In this document: one piece after another, positions 19,094 to 27,075 of the stretch
Numbering within the stretch: position 1 is the first letter of the stretch
Layout: the number at the start of each line of letters is the position of its first letter
From: Curtobacterium poinsettiae
GTDB taxonomy: Bacteria > Actinomycetota > Actinomycetes > Actinomycetales > Microbacteriaceae
Direction: 5' to 3'
Length of the DNA stretch: 64,000 nucleotides
Assembly (NCBI RefSeq): GCF_025677645.1
Contig: NZ_CP106879.1
Coordinates: 3,224,001-3,288,000 of the forward strand
Notes under the pieces: generated by a model
The model's input: only the letters and a program-made list of their open reading frames with translations
Database searches by the model: none
What the model was told of the DNA's origin: nothing
Program-made: the position numbers and the translations under genes

Positions 19094-20827
19094 ATGTCGA
19101 AGAAGACACAGCCCCGGAACACGGTGACCGCCCTCACCGAACGCCCGAACGCGCAGGTCCTCGTCGTCGGCGGCGGCATCAACGGCATCGCGACGTTCCG
19201 CGACCTGGCGCTCCAGGGCGTCGACGTCGCCCTGGTCGAGCGTGGCGACTACGCCTCCGGCGCCTCCGCGGCCTCGAGCCACATGATCCACGGCGGCATC
19301 CGCTACCTGGAGAACGGCGAGTTCCGCCTGGTGCGCGAGAGCGTGCAGGAGCGCAACGGCCTGATCCGCATCGCCCCGCACTACGTCAAGCCGCTGCAGA
19401 CGACCATGCCGATCTTCTCGACGTTCTCCGGCATCATGAACGCCCCGCTGCGCATGCTGACGCATAAGCAGCGCTCCACCAAGGAGCGCGGCGCGATGCT
19501 CATCAAGATCGGCATGACGATCTACGACTCCTTCTCGCGCGACGGCGGCTCCGTCCCGAAGCACGTCTTCCGCACCAAGAAGGCCGCGCTCGAGGACATG
19601 CCCGCCCTCAACAAGGACCTGAAGTACACGGGTACCTACTACGACGCGAGCGTGCACGAGCCCGAGCGCCTGGCCCTCGACGTCCTGAAGGACGGCCTGG
19701 CCGCCGGAGCCGACAAGGCACGCGCCGTCAACTACGTCGAGGCAGCCGGCACCCGCGACGGCGGCGTCCTGCTGCGTGACCGCGAGACCGGCGACGAGTT
19801 CGTCTTCACGGCCGACGTCGTGATCAACGCCTCCGGCCCCTGGACCGACCTGACGAACGAGGCGTTCGGCGGCGAGACGAAGTTCATGGGCGGCACGAAG
19901 GGCTCGCACATCGTCGTGCACAACGACGAACTGCTCGAGGCCACCAAGGGCCGCGAGCTGTTCTTCGAGAACGACGACGGCCGCATCGTCCTCATCTACC
20001 CGCTCAAGGGCCGGGTCCTCATCGGCACGACCGACATCGACGCCGACCCCGCGAAGCCGGTCACGACGACCGACGAGGAGATCGACTACTTCTTCGGGCT
20101 CGTCAAGCACGTGTTCCCGCAGATCGACGTCACCCGCGACCACATCGTCTACAGCTACTCCGGCATCCGCCCGCTCCCCCGCCACGAGGACACCGCCCCC
20201 GGCTTCGTGTCCCGTGACTACCGGATCGTGGACACCCAGATCGCGGGGCTGCCGAAGTCGACCGTGCTGTCGCTCGTCGGTGGCAAGTGGACGACCTTCC
20301 GTGCCCTCGCTGCACACCTGTCCACGGAGGCGACGACCAAGCTCGGCATGAGCCGCAAGGTCGACACCACCGGCATGCCCATCGGCGGTGGCAAGGAGTT
20401 CCCGACCACCGACGCCCAGCGCGCCCTGTGGATCAAGTCGCACCGCGACGGCCTGGACGAGTCCCTGGTCGAGGGCCTGCTCGAGCGGTACGGCACCCGT
20501 GCCGCCGAGGTCGTGGACGTCCTGACCGACGGCCCGGTCGAGCCGCTCGAGTCCGAGCCGTCGCTCACCCGCGCCGAGGTCGCGTACTTCGCCCGCCACG
20601 AGCAGGCCGTCCACCTGGTCGACGTCGTCCTGCGCCGCACGAACCTGGCGTTCGTCGGCGGGGTCACGATCGACCTGCTCGACGAGCTGGCCGACGTGCT
20701 CGCCGAGGCGCTCGGTTGGACGACCGAGGAGCGCGCGGACGAGGTCCAGCGCACGCTCGACGTGCTGCGTGAGTCGCACGGCGTGATCGTGCCGCTGACG
20801 TCCGCGTCGGCGTCGCAGCTCGCGTAG
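19094..20827 (+). CDS. glpD: FAD-dependent glycerol-3-phosphate dehydrogenase
   Basis: The 577-aa enzyme oxidises sn-glycerol-3-phosphate to dihydroxyacetone phosphate and passes electrons to quinone at the membrane. The FAD-binding motif VLVVGGGINGIATFRDLALQ lies near the N-terminus; ASSHMIHGGIRYLENGEF is diagnostic for GlpD, and the C-terminal part follows the DAO_C domain. The start is ATG at 19094 with GAAGGAAG upstream. It stands alone without glpF or glpK and is divergent from a SorC-type regulator with two operator boxes between them. A 40-bp perfect palindrome follows 18 bp after the stop. Confidence 0.95.
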   Translation: MSKKTQPRNTVTALTERPNAQVLVVGGGINGIATFRDLALQGVDVALVERGDYASGASAASSHMIHGGIRYLENGEFRLVRESVQERNGLIRIAPHYVKPLQTTMPIFSTFSGIMNAPLRMLTHKQRSTKERGAMLIKIGMTIYDSFSRDGGSVPKHVFRTKKAALEDMPALNKDLKYTGTYYDASVHEPERLALDVLKDGLAAGADKARAVNYVEAAGTRDGGVLLRDRETGDEFVFTADVVINASGPWTDLTNEAFGGETKFMGGTKGSHIVVHNDELLEATKGRELFFENDDGRIVLIYPLKGRVLIGTTDIDADPAKPVTTTDEEIDYFFGLVKHVFPQIDVTRDHIVYSYSGIRPLPRHEDTAPGFVSRDYRIVDTQIAGLPKSTVLSLVGGKWTTFRALAAHLSTEATTKLGMSRKVDTTGMPIGGGKEFPTTDAQRALWIKSHRDGLDESLVEGLLERYGTRAAEVVDVLTDGPVEPLESEPSLTRAEVAYFARHEQAVHLVDVVLRRTNLAFVGGVTIDLLDELADVLAEALGWTTEERADEVQRTLDVLRESHGVIVPLTSASASQLA

Positions 20828-20845
20828 TCGACGCGACCGATAACG

Positions 20846-20885
20846 GACGGGAGGCCCGGTACCAGCTGGTACCGGGCCTCCCGTC
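20846..20885. terminator. 40-bp perfect palindrome between convergent genes
   Basis: Arms GACGGGAGGCCCGGTACC and the complement flank AGCT, giving a fully symmetric 40-bp element between glpD and the convergent phosphatase gene. The core is shared with 50281-50326 and 57848-57897, except for one compensated base pair. It is probably a bidirectional intrinsic terminator, although no T-tract follows. Confidence 0.8.
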
Positions 20886-20960
20886 TCGGCCGTCACCCCG
20901 CTGGCGCGGTGCGCCGGTACCGGCGGGTGGGGCCGGCCTCCCGTCTGTCTGCTGGTCGCG

Positions 20961-21617
20961 TCAGAACCGCTCGCCGGTGGGGTCGAGCGCCGTGCGGTCG
21001 ATGAGCTGGTCGCCGCCGACCGGCTCGCCTTCCCAGTCGACCAGGCGCCAGCCGTCGGCGAACGAGCCCTCGAGTTCGACGATGCCGGTGTTCTCCAGGT
21101 GGCGCTTGGTGCCGAAGTGGTCCGGGGTGTTCTGCGCAGCTGCGCTCGCCCACGTGCGGATCGCGGCACCGTGGCTGACGGCGGCGGCGACCGCGACCCC
21201 GGTGGTCTCGATCTGCCGGACGGCGTCGTCGTAACGCTCGAAGAACTCGGTGCCGCTCTCGGCACCGGGCATCCGGGTCGTGCGGTCGCCGCCGGACCAG
21301 CCGTGCACGGTGGAGATGTAGGTCTGCACGGACACCGTGTCGCTCTTGCCCTGCGTGTCACCCGCCTCGATCTCACGCAGGCCCGGCAGCACCACGGGCT
21401 CGAGGCCCAGCGAGGTCGCGAGGGGCGCCGCGGTGATCTGCGTGCGGACCATCGACGAGACGAACAGTCGCTCGATCCCCCGGTCGGCGAGCGCTGCGGG
21501 CAGGGCGTCGGCCTGCTGCTGCCCGAGCTCGGTCAGCCCCGGTCCGGGCACCACGGCATCGAGGATGCCGTGCACGTTCGCGGGGGTCTGGCCGTGGCGG
21601 ATGAGCAGCAGTCGCAT
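20961..21617 (-). CDS. Histidine phosphatase (phosphoglycerate-mutase-like) family protein
   Basis: The 218-aa protein begins MRLLLIRHGQTPANVHGILD, containing the RHG phosphohistidine motif (residues 7-9). The second catalytic histidine is in AVSHGAAIRTW. The branch includes broad phosphatases as well as cofactor-dependent mutases; SSMVRTQITAAPLA fits the phosphatase type. The start is ATG at 21617, with -10 box TAGGGT six bases upstream and no ribosome binding site. It lies 29 bp downstream of the L36 gene on the same strand but seems to have its own promoter. Confidence 0.85.
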   Translation of the reverse strand: MRLLLIRHGQTPANVHGILDAVVPGPGLTELGQQQADALPAALADRGIERLFVSSMVRTQITAAPLATSLGLEPVVLPGLREIEAGDTQGKSDTVSVQTYISTVHGWSGGDRTTRMPGAESGTEFFERYDDAVRQIETTGVAVAAAVSHGAAIRTWASAAAQNTPDHFGTKRHLENTGIVELEGSFADGWRLVDWEGEPVGGDQLIDRTALDPTGERF

Positions 21618-21623
21618 GCCGCC

Positions 21624-21629
21624 ACCCTA
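21624..21629 (-). promoter_or_regulatory. -10 box of the leaderless phosphatase gene
   Basis: TAGGGT on the minus strand ends six bases before the ATG at 21617. It lies in the 28-bp gap after the L36 gene. Confidence 0.45.
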
Positions 21630-21645
21630 CGGACCGCCGCTGACG

Positions 21646-21768
21646 TCAGCCCTGCCGGGTGTTCCAGCGGGGGTTCTCCTTGTTGATGACGTAGACGCGG
21701 CCCCGGCGTCGGACCACCTGCGAGCCGGGGATCTTCTTCAGGGCCTTGAGGGAGTTGCGGACCTTCAC
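21646..21768 (-). CDS. rpmJ: Ribosomal protein L36, cysteine-free (zinc-independent) paralogue
   Basis: This 40-aa gene is easily missed. It begins with GTG at 21768, with AAGGAGG six bases upstream. The product starts [19 protein letters not shown] and ends [10 protein letters not shown], clearly L36. Canonical L36 carries a Cys-x-x-Cys...Cys...His zinc ribbon; here all those cysteines are gone, the so-called C-minus form made when zinc is scarce. A TGANAANNNTTNTCA box, which fits actinobacterial Zur operators, lies 15 bp upstream of the start. The divergent neighbour is a CobW-like gene, another zinc-starvation family, which supports zinc control. Confidence 0.93.
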   Translation of the reverse strand: MKVRNSLKALKKIPGSQVVRRRGRVYVINKENPRWNTRQG

Positions 21769-21783
21769 GACGAGCCTCCTTGT

Positions 21784-21798
21784 TGATAACGGTTGTCA
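21784..21798. promoter_or_regulatory. Putative Zur (zinc uptake repressor) box
   Basis: TGATAACGGTTGTCA is a 7-1-7 inverted repeat with one mismatch. It fits the pattern TGANAANNNTTNTCA of actinobacterial Zur sites. It lies in the 45-bp gap between the L36 gene and the CobW-like gene and would control both. Confidence 0.7.
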
Positions 21799-21800
21799 GT

Positions 21801-21807
21801 TACAGTA
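21801..21807. promoter_or_regulatory. Overlapping divergent -10 boxes
   Basis: TACAGTA reads as TACAGT on the plus strand, seven bases before the CobW-like ATG at 21814 (leaderless), and as TACTGT on the minus strand for the L36 gene. The Zur-like box ends two bases before it, so one repressor could close both promoters. Confidence 0.55.
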
Positions 21808-21813
21808 GCGGAC

Positions 21814-22842
21814 ATGCGTGCTGCTGCCATCACCCTCGTCACCGCCCTGCACCGGGTCGACGCCGACCGCGTCGCCGCCCGGATCTCGGACGGGCACCGG
21901 ATGCACGTCGCCGGGAGTGCCTTCGCCACCGCCCGTGCCGTGGCCGACCGCGCCGACCAGCTCGACCGGGTCTGCGGGCCAGATGCGCCCCACGGGCTCG
22001 TCGTCACCCTGCACCCCGGGGCCGATGCGCGAGCCGTCGGCATGCTGCTCGCCAACGCGGCACGGTCCGAGACCGGCGACGACCGGGTGCTGCGGCACGT
22101 CGTCGGGGTGCTGCGGGCCGACGACGTCGCGCACCTGCTGTGGTCGGACGTCGACGACGCCTTCGTCGCCGCGGACCGGATGGCCGCACTCGTCGAGTAC
22201 GCGACGGTGATCGCCCTCGACCGCATCGAACCGCTGTCCGGCCGTCGGCGACGGGCGCTCGTCTCGCTGCTGCACCGGATGGCGCCCCAGGCCGTGATCG
22301 TCGCCCTGCCTGCGATCCGCAGTGCCGCCGACCTGCCGGCCTCGAACGGTGGAGCCGCGCGGGTGCTCGCCACCGGTGCCGGCTGGATGCGGGCGCTGTC
22401 GAGCGGTGCAGACACGGGGCGTGAGGCCCGCGACGCCCTGGTCTCGATGCGCTACCGGGAGCCGCTGCCGTTCCACCCCGGGCGACTGTCGTCCGTCATC
22501 GCCGAGGACCTGTCCGCCGGGGTGAACGGCCGCGTGCTGCGGTCGCGGGGGTTCTTCCGCCTGGCGTCCCGGCCGGACCACGTCGGCTCGTGGTCGAGCT
22601 TCGGGTCGATGCTCGCGCTCGACCCCACCGCGAACCCCTCGTGGGACGCCGACGCCCCGATCGGGCAGGCGCTGTGGTTCGTCGGCGAGCAGCTCGACGT
22701 CCGGGCGATCGAGCGGGCGCTCGACGGGGCGCTGCTCACGCCGTCGGAGCTGCTCGCCGGGCCGGACGTGTGGCGCGGCTGGCCGGACCCGTTCCCGGTG
22801 TGGCCCGCGGTGGACCCTGCGTCGGAGCACCGGCACGAGTGA
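21814..22842 (+). CDS. CobW-like protein lacking GTPase motifs
   Basis: The 342-aa protein keeps a recognisable CobW C-terminal domain: PFHPGRLSSVIAED, LRSRGFFRLASRPDHVGSWS and IGQALWFVGEQLDVRAIERA. The N-terminal half aligns in layout with the CobW/ZagA G-domain, but the P-loop (GxxGxGKT) is absent, the NKxD motif is replaced by IALDRIEP, and the CxCC metal-binding motif is missing. CobW proteins are GTP-dependent zinc chaperones; this one looks like a pseudo-GTPase. It is leaderless (ATG at 21814) and shares a Zur-like box with the zinc-free L36 gene, so it is inferred to act in zinc starvation. Confidence 0.75.
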   Translation: MRAAAITLVTALHRVDADRVAARISDGHRMHVAGSAFATARAVADRADQLDRVCGPDAPHGLVVTLHPGADARAVGMLLANAARSETGDDRVLRHVVGVLRADDVAHLLWSDVDDAFVAADRMAALVEYATVIALDRIEPLSGRRRRALVSLLHRMAPQAVIVALPAIRSAADLPASNGGAARVLATGAGWMRALSSGADTGREARDALVSMRYREPLPFHPGRLSSVIAEDLSAGVNGRVLRSRGFFRLASRPDHVGSWSSFGSMLALDPTANPSWDADAPIGQALWFVGEQLDVRAIERALDGALLTPSELLAGPDVWRGWPDPFPVWPAVDPASEHRHE

Positions 22843-22867
22843 GGGGGCGGGCGGGTGCGGCGGGTGG

Positions 22868-22937
22868 GTGCGTGCGCACGTCGTGACAGAGCACGCGTCG
22901 ATCGACGCGTGGATCGTCGCAGTGCGCGCACGCACGC
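22868..22937. terminator. Large interrupted palindrome between convergent genes
   Basis: The centre CACGCGTCGATCGACGCGTG (22892-22911) is a perfect 20-bp palindrome. Outer GTGCGTGCGCAC and GTGCGCGCACGCAC arms extend it on both sides. It fills the gap between the CobW-like gene and the convergent transporter gene. Confidence 0.6.
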
Positions 22938-22956
22938 ACGGACGGGAGCCGCAGCG

Positions 22957-24489
22957 TCACCGCACCGGCGACGGCTCCCGCGCAGCAGCCTCGCGCGCCG
23001 CAGCAGCCGCTGCGTCCTGCGCTGCGAACGGCAGGTCACCGAGGTCCAGGTGCGGATTCGTGTCCTGCGTGAGCACGAGCTCCTTCGCCTCGTCCTCGGT
23101 CTCCACCGACGGCATCGACCCGGGCAGCGGGCGCTGCGAGGACTCCTTCATGCAGAAGACACCGATCGCACCGACGACGCTCATCGCCATCAGGAAGTAC
23201 GCCGGCGCGAGCTCGTCACCCGTCGCGGTGAGCAGCGCCTGCACGATCAGGGGCGTGGTCCCGCCGAACACCGCGATCGCGATGTTGTAGGCGAAGCCCA
23301 TGCCGCCGTACCGCGTCGAGGTCGGGAACAGCGCCGGCAGCGAGGCAGCCTGGTTCGACACCCACAGTGCGGTCATCAGCGCGAGCAGCCCGAGGCCGGC
23401 GAGCGTCGACCACTGCGCCCCGTGCCCGATGAGCATGAACGCCGGCACGACGAGCACGACGGTGGTGGCGGCACCGATCCACATCACCACGCGGCGGCCG
23501 AGGCGGTCGGAGAGCTTGCCGGTCAACGGCAGCATCACCGCGAGCAGCAGGAGCACCGGGATCGTCAGCAGCGTGCCGTCGACGGCGGAGTACCCGAGCG
23601 AGTCGGTCAGGTACGTCGGCATGTACGAGGTCAGGGCGTAGCCCACGGTGTTCGACGCGGCGACGAGCATGATCGCGATGACGATCGGACGCCAGTGCTG
23701 ACGCACCATCGCGACGACGTTGGCCGGACGCTCACCGTCGAAGGACGCACGGGACTCGGTTGCTGCCTCCTGCGCGGCCTGGGTCGCCTGGAACACCGGC
23801 GACTCCTCGATCCGCAGGCGGAACCAGATCGCCACGACACCGATCACACCGGCGGCGAGGAAGGGGAACCGCCACCCGTAGGCGGTCATCGCCTCGTCAC
23901 CCAGGGTGATCTGCAGCACCGAGACGACCGTGGCACCGAGCGCGAAGCCCAGGTAGCTGCCGAAGTCCAGGATGCTCGCGAAGAACCCGCGGCGGCGGTC
24001 CGGGGCGTACTCGGTGACGAAGGTCGTGGCCCCGGCGTACTCACCACCGGTCGAGAAGCCCTGCGCCAGCTTCAGCACGACCAGCACGACGGGGGCGAAC
24101 ACGCCGATCGTCGCGTACGCGGGGAGCGCGCCGATGAGGAACGTCGACGCCGCCATCATGATCAGCGTCGTCGCGAGCACCTTCTGGCGCCCGATCCGGT
24201 CACCGAGCCGACCGAAGACGATGCCACCGAGCGGCCGCGCGATGTACGTCGCCGCGAAGACCCCGAGGCTGAACAGGATCTGCACCGCGGGTTCGGCCGT
24301 CGGCAGGAAGACCTTCCCCATCGTGACGGCCAGGTAGCCGTACACACCGACGTCGTACCACTCCATGGTGTTGCCGACGACCATGCCGCTGACGGCTCGT
24401 CGCATCATGCTCTTGTCGACCACGGTGACGTCGCTCTCGCGCAGCCGCCGGTGCGGTCGGGGGTGGGTACTGCTGGGGTCGGAACCCAT
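22957..24489 (-). CDS. MHS-family MFS transporter (ProP/ShiA-like)
   Basis: The 510-aa protein has 12 predicted membrane segments. VVGNTMEWYDVGVYGYLAVT and ARPLGGIVFGRLGDRIGRQK are hallmarks of the metabolite:H+ symporter family, which moves proline/betaine, shikimate, citrate or related carboxylates with protons. The substrate is not resolved. A long hydrophilic loop lies in the middle (around residue 255), and a polar C-terminal tail of about 55 residues follows the last helix. The start is ATG at 24489 with GAGGAG upstream. It is monocistronic, convergent with the CobW-like gene and divergent from the DinB-like gene. Confidence 0.88.
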   Translation of the reverse strand: MGSDPSSTHPRPHRRLRESDVTVVDKSMMRRAVSGMVVGNTMEWYDVGVYGYLAVTMGKVFLPTAEPAVQILFSLGVFAATYIARPLGGIVFGRLGDRIGRQKVLATTLIMMAASTFLIGALPAYATIGVFAPVVLVVLKLAQGFSTGGEYAGATTFVTEYAPDRRRGFFASILDFGSYLGFALGATVVSVLQITLGDEAMTAYGWRFPFLAAGVIGVVAIWFRLRIEESPVFQATQAAQEAATESRASFDGERPANVVAMVRQHWRPIVIAIMLVAASNTVGYALTSYMPTYLTDSLGYSAVDGTLLTIPVLLLLAVMLPLTGKLSDRLGRRVVMWIGAATTVVLVVPAFMLIGHGAQWSTLAGLGLLALMTALWVSNQAASLPALFPTSTRYGGMGFAYNIAIAVFGGTTPLIVQALLTATGDELAPAYFLMAMSVVGAIGVFCMKESSQRPLPGSMPSVETEDEAKELVLTQDTNPHLDLGDLPFAAQDAAAAAAREAAAREPSPVR

Positions 24490-24668
24490 GCATCGCTCCT
24501 CGAGAAGATCGGTGGGCCGTCGGGAACCGGCCCAGAACAGCGAGCGACGTTACCGAGCAACCGAAATGTCATTGGCCGGTGATTCTCAGGGAACGGCGTG
24601 TCACCCGAACGGGGGCCGCCGCCGATCGGCAGCAGTCCGGCGGACCCGGAAGCTGAGTGACGAGGCCG

Positions 24669-24674
24669 TAACCT
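24669..24674 (+). promoter_or_regulatory. -10 box of the leaderless DinB-like gene
   Basis: TAACCT ends six bases before the ATG at 24681. Confidence 0.5.
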
Positions 24675-24680
24675 CGGCCC

Positions 24681-25205
24681 ATGGCGATCGAACCGGAGAC
24701 GAAGAACTGGACGTGGGTCATCGAGTCCGCGTGTCCCGAGTGCGGCTACGACGGCAGCGCGGTGACCGTCCGCGACGTGCCGGGCATCATCGACGAGAAC
24801 ACCGCCGCGTGGCCGGAGGTCCTGCGGCGCGACGACGTCCGTGACCGTCCGGACGACCACACGTGGTCGCCACTCGAGTACGGCGCCCACGTGCGGGACG
24901 TGCACCGGAAGATGGCCGAGCGCCTCGAGCTCATGCTCACCGAGGACGCCCCGACGTTCCCGAACTGGGACCAGGACGCCACCGCCGTCGAGGCCCGCTA
25001 CGGCGAGCAGGACCCCGCGGTCGTCGCCCGGGAGCTGCGGGAGTCGGCCGACCGCGCGGCCCGGGCCTTCGCGGCGGTGCCCGACGCAGTGCTCGAGCGC
25101 ACCGGGCTCCGGTCCGACGGCAGCGCCTTCACCGTCGCGACGCTCGCCACCTACTACGCGCACGACCCGGTGCACCACCTGTGGGACGTGCGGCGCACGC
25201 TCTAG
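24681..25205 (+). CDS. DinB/mycothiol-dependent maleylpyruvate isomerase-like protein
   Basis: The 174-aa protein is a predicted four-helix bundle of the DinB/MDMPI_N type. The metal-binding histidines are visible in YGAHVRDVHRKM and YYAHDPVHHLWD. An N-terminal CPECG pair (ESACPECGYDGS) adds a possible extra metal site. Actinobacterial members are often thiol (mycothiol)-dependent transferases or isomerases used in detoxification; the reaction here is unknown. It is leaderless by the position of its -10 box. No partner gene lies beside it, and the gene is followed by a hairpin and a tandem repeat. Confidence 0.8.
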   Translation: MAIEPETKNWTWVIESACPECGYDGSAVTVRDVPGIIDENTAAWPEVLRRDDVRDRPDDHTWSPLEYGAHVRDVHRKMAERLELMLTEDAPTFPNWDQDATAVEARYGEQDPAVVARELRESADRAARAFAAVPDAVLERTGLRSDGSAFTVATLATYYAHDPVHHLWDVRRTL

Positions 25206-25219
25206 ACCTGGGGACCGCC

Positions 25220-25262
25220 GGCCGGGAGGCGCGGTGCGGCCCCGCCCCGCGCCTCCAGGCCG
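25220..25262. terminator. Hairpin of the GGAGGC repeat family between convergent genes
   Basis: Arms GGCCGGGAGGCGCGG (25220-25234) and CCGCGCCTCCAGGCC (25248-25262) pair with one mismatch, starting 15 bp after the DinB-like stop. It is related to the dispersed 16-mer CCGGCCTGGAGGCCCG. Confidence 0.6.
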
Positions 25263-25280
25263 CCACCCGGTCACCCCGGC

Positions 25281-25379
25281 CCCGGGCGTACCGACCGAAC
25301 CCGGGCGTGCCGACCGAACCCGGGCGTACCTGCCAGAACCGGGCGTACCTGCCACGAAGAAACGACCAGGTATGCCCGA
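25281..25379. repeat. Four 19-20-bp direct repeats plus one inverted unit
   Basis: CCCGGGCGTACCGACCGAA and close variants occupy 25281-25299, 25300-25318, 25319-25338 and 25339-25358. An inverted unit at 25362-25378 pairs with the fourth (GGGCGTACCTG with CAGGTATGCCC). It lies in the 228-bp convergent gap before the second SorC gene. It is non-coding in appearance. Confidence 0.75.
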
Positions 25380-25433
25380 ATCCACCCTCCATCGCGCGCG
25401 TGATGGGAAGGATCGGGCGCCGAGCCGGAGCGC

Positions 25434-26396
25434 TCAGGCGAGGGCGTCGAGCACGGCGCGCGCCGTCGCGGCGTCCGTCACCAGCTCGTTGACCAGTCCG
25501 CCCCGTACCGCGGCGACGATGCTCGTCACCTTGGCGCTGCCCACGGCGACCCCGACCGCATGCGGCACGGTCGACAGGACCGCGCGCGAGGTCCGCACCA
25601 TCCGGTCGCTGCCGGGGAACTCGATCGGCGAGCCGTCCGCGGCGTAGAAGTTCAGGCAGACGTCGCCGGCGGCACGGTCGAACGCGACGTCCTCGACCGG
25701 GATGCCCCGGGCCAGGGCGTCCCGTGTGTGGGTCGGCGCCCCGATGCCGAGGATCGCGCCCTTCGCCCGGCTCCAGAGCCCGACGACGTGCTGGAACGCC
25801 GGGTCCTCGTCGAGGGTGGAACGCATCACCGGGGACGGCAGTGCCTGGGCGAACAGGAACGCCGGGATCGCGCCGGAGTGCTCCGCGGCCGTCCGGGTGA
25901 TCTCGTTCGTCTGGAACCACGGCATCGGGTCGGCCTGCCCGCCCACGGTCGGGACGAGCTGCACCCCGGGCATGGTCGGCATGCCGGACCGCGCGACGTC
26001 GTACACGGTGCGGCCGGACGACATCAGGACGGCGTCGCCGGGGACGAGCCCCATGCCCTCGACCGCGGCGGCCAGCGGTGCCGCCAGGTCGGCGCCGAGC
26101 GTGGCCGCGTGGGTGACGGCGGCGAGGTGCACCGCGCGGAGCCCGAGCACGACCTGCAGCCGTTCGGCGAGCGCCACGGTCTCGTCCTGGAACGGGTCGA
26201 CGACCTCGATGCGGACGAGTCCGGCCCTGCGGGCCTCGGCCACGAGCCGCGAGACGGTCGGGCGCGAGACCCCGAGGCGGGAGGCGATCTCGACCTGCGT
26301 GGCGTCCTCGAGATAGTACATCCGCGCCGCCTGGTAGACGGTGTCCAGCGGGAACCGGGTGCGGGCTCCGTCCGGGGTGGGGGTCTCGGCCGACAT
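25434..26396 (-). CDS. SorC/DeoR-type sugar-binding transcriptional regulator
   Basis: The 320-aa regulator has a helix-turn-helix ([20 protein letters not shown]) and a SorC-type sugar-phosphate domain ([18 protein letters not shown], then [17 protein letters not shown]). It is divergent from an RpiB-type isomerase gene, with one TGGACA-GA-TGTCCA palindrome in the gap, and is inferred to repress that gene until a pentose or tetrose phosphate binds. The start is ATG at 26396, with -10 box TAGCAT six bases upstream and no ribosome binding site. Confidence 0.9.
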   Translation of the reverse strand: MSAETPTPDGARTRFPLDTVYQAARMYYLEDATQVEIASRLGVSRPTVSRLVAEARRAGLVRIEVVDPFQDETVALAERLQVVLGLRAVHLAAVTHAATLGADLAAPLAAAVEGMGLVPGDAVLMSSGRTVYDVARSGMPTMPGVQLVPTVGGQADPMPWFQTNEITRTAAEHSGAIPAFLFAQALPSPVMRSTLDEDPAFQHVVGLWSRAKGAILGIGAPTHTRDALARGIPVEDVAFDRAAGDVCLNFYAADGSPIEFPGSDRMVRTSRAVLSTVPHAVGVAVGSAKVTSIVAAVRGGLVNELVTDAATARAVLDALA

Positions 26397-26402
26397 GGTG
26401 CG

Positions 26403-26408
26403 ATGCTA
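26403..26408 (-). promoter_or_regulatory. -10 box of the leaderless second SorC gene
   Basis: TAGCAT on the minus strand ends six bases before the ATG at 26396. It lies 30 bp from the operator palindrome. Confidence 0.55.
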
Positions 26409-26437
26409 CCGCCACACGCGACGCAGAAATTGTGTGC

Positions 26438-26451
26438 TGGACAGATGTCCA
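26438..26451. promoter_or_regulatory. Operator for the second SorC-type regulator
   Basis: TGGACA-GA-TGTCCA is a perfect 14-bp repeat. It has the same 6-2-6 layout, TG at the start and CA at the end, as the TGCACG-N2-CGTGCA boxes of the first SorC regulator. It lies near the regulator's expected -35 region. Confidence 0.65.
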
Positions 26452-26511
26452 CGGCCGTCGCAGACTGGTCCGGGAGCGCCCGGAACCCCGTGGCGCGGGA
26501 GGAGCACAGAC

Positions 26512-26994
26512 ATGACGTACCGTCTCGTGATCGGGTCCGACGACGCCGGGTTCGACTACAAGGAGATCATCAAGGCCGACCTGCTCGCCGACGACCGGGT
26601 GTCCGACGTGCGGGACGTCGGCGTCGACGCGGACGGCCACACCGCGTACCCGCACGTGGCGGTCGACGCCGCACGGCTGGTGGCGGAGGGCGAGGCCGAC
26701 CGGGCGATCCTGATCTGCGGCACCGGGCTGGGCGTGGCGATCAGCGCCAACAAGGTGCCGGGCATCCGCGCCGTCACCGCGCACGACTCCTACAGCGTGG
26801 AGCGCTCGGTCCTGTCGAACGACGCCCAGGTCCTCTGCATGGGGCAGCGGGTCGTCGGCATCGAGCTCGCGCGTCGCCTGGCGAAGGAGTGGCTCGGCTA
26901 CACCTTCGACACCTCCAGCGCGAGCGCCGAGAAGGTCGACGCGATCTGCGCGTACGACGGCAGCGCTCCCGCGGGCGTGGACGCCCAGGCGTAG
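26512..26994 (+). CDS. RpiB/LacAB-family sugar-phosphate isomerase
   Basis: The 160-aa protein is of the RpiB family. [17 protein letters not shown] is the N-terminal substrate loop, and [20 protein letters not shown] carries the conserved cysteine used as catalytic base. Members interconvert ribose-5-P and ribulose-5-P; close actinobacterial relatives act on D-erythrulose-4-phosphate or allose phosphate, so the exact sugar is open. The start is ATG at 26512 with GGGAGGAG upstream. It stands alone, divergent from a SorC-type regulator that probably controls it. Confidence 0.88.
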   Translation: MTYRLVIGSDDAGFDYKEIIKADLLADDRVSDVRDVGVDADGHTAYPHVAVDAARLVAEGEADRAILICGTGLGVAISANKVPGIRAVTAHDSYSVERSVLSNDAQVLCMGQRVVGIELARRLAKEWLGYTFDTSSASAEKVDAICAYDGSAPAGVDAQA

Positions 26995-27075
26995 GACCCA
27001 CGCGCAACGCCCAGCTGCCTGTCGGGGGCCGGACGTACGGTACCGACGACTCAGATGCTCCACGAGGGGAACCCG

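Noticed and set aside
18902..21376. A long minus-strand open frame extending the SorC regulator through glpD into the phosphatase gene
   Set aside because: It is the antisense shadow of glpD. The regulator starts at 18901 with a ribosome binding site and operator boxes upstream.
25281..25379. Repeated 19-20-bp units considered as a CRISPR array or iteron origin
   Set aside because: Units are contiguous without unique spacers, and no Rep or DnaA gene or AT-rich stretch is present.
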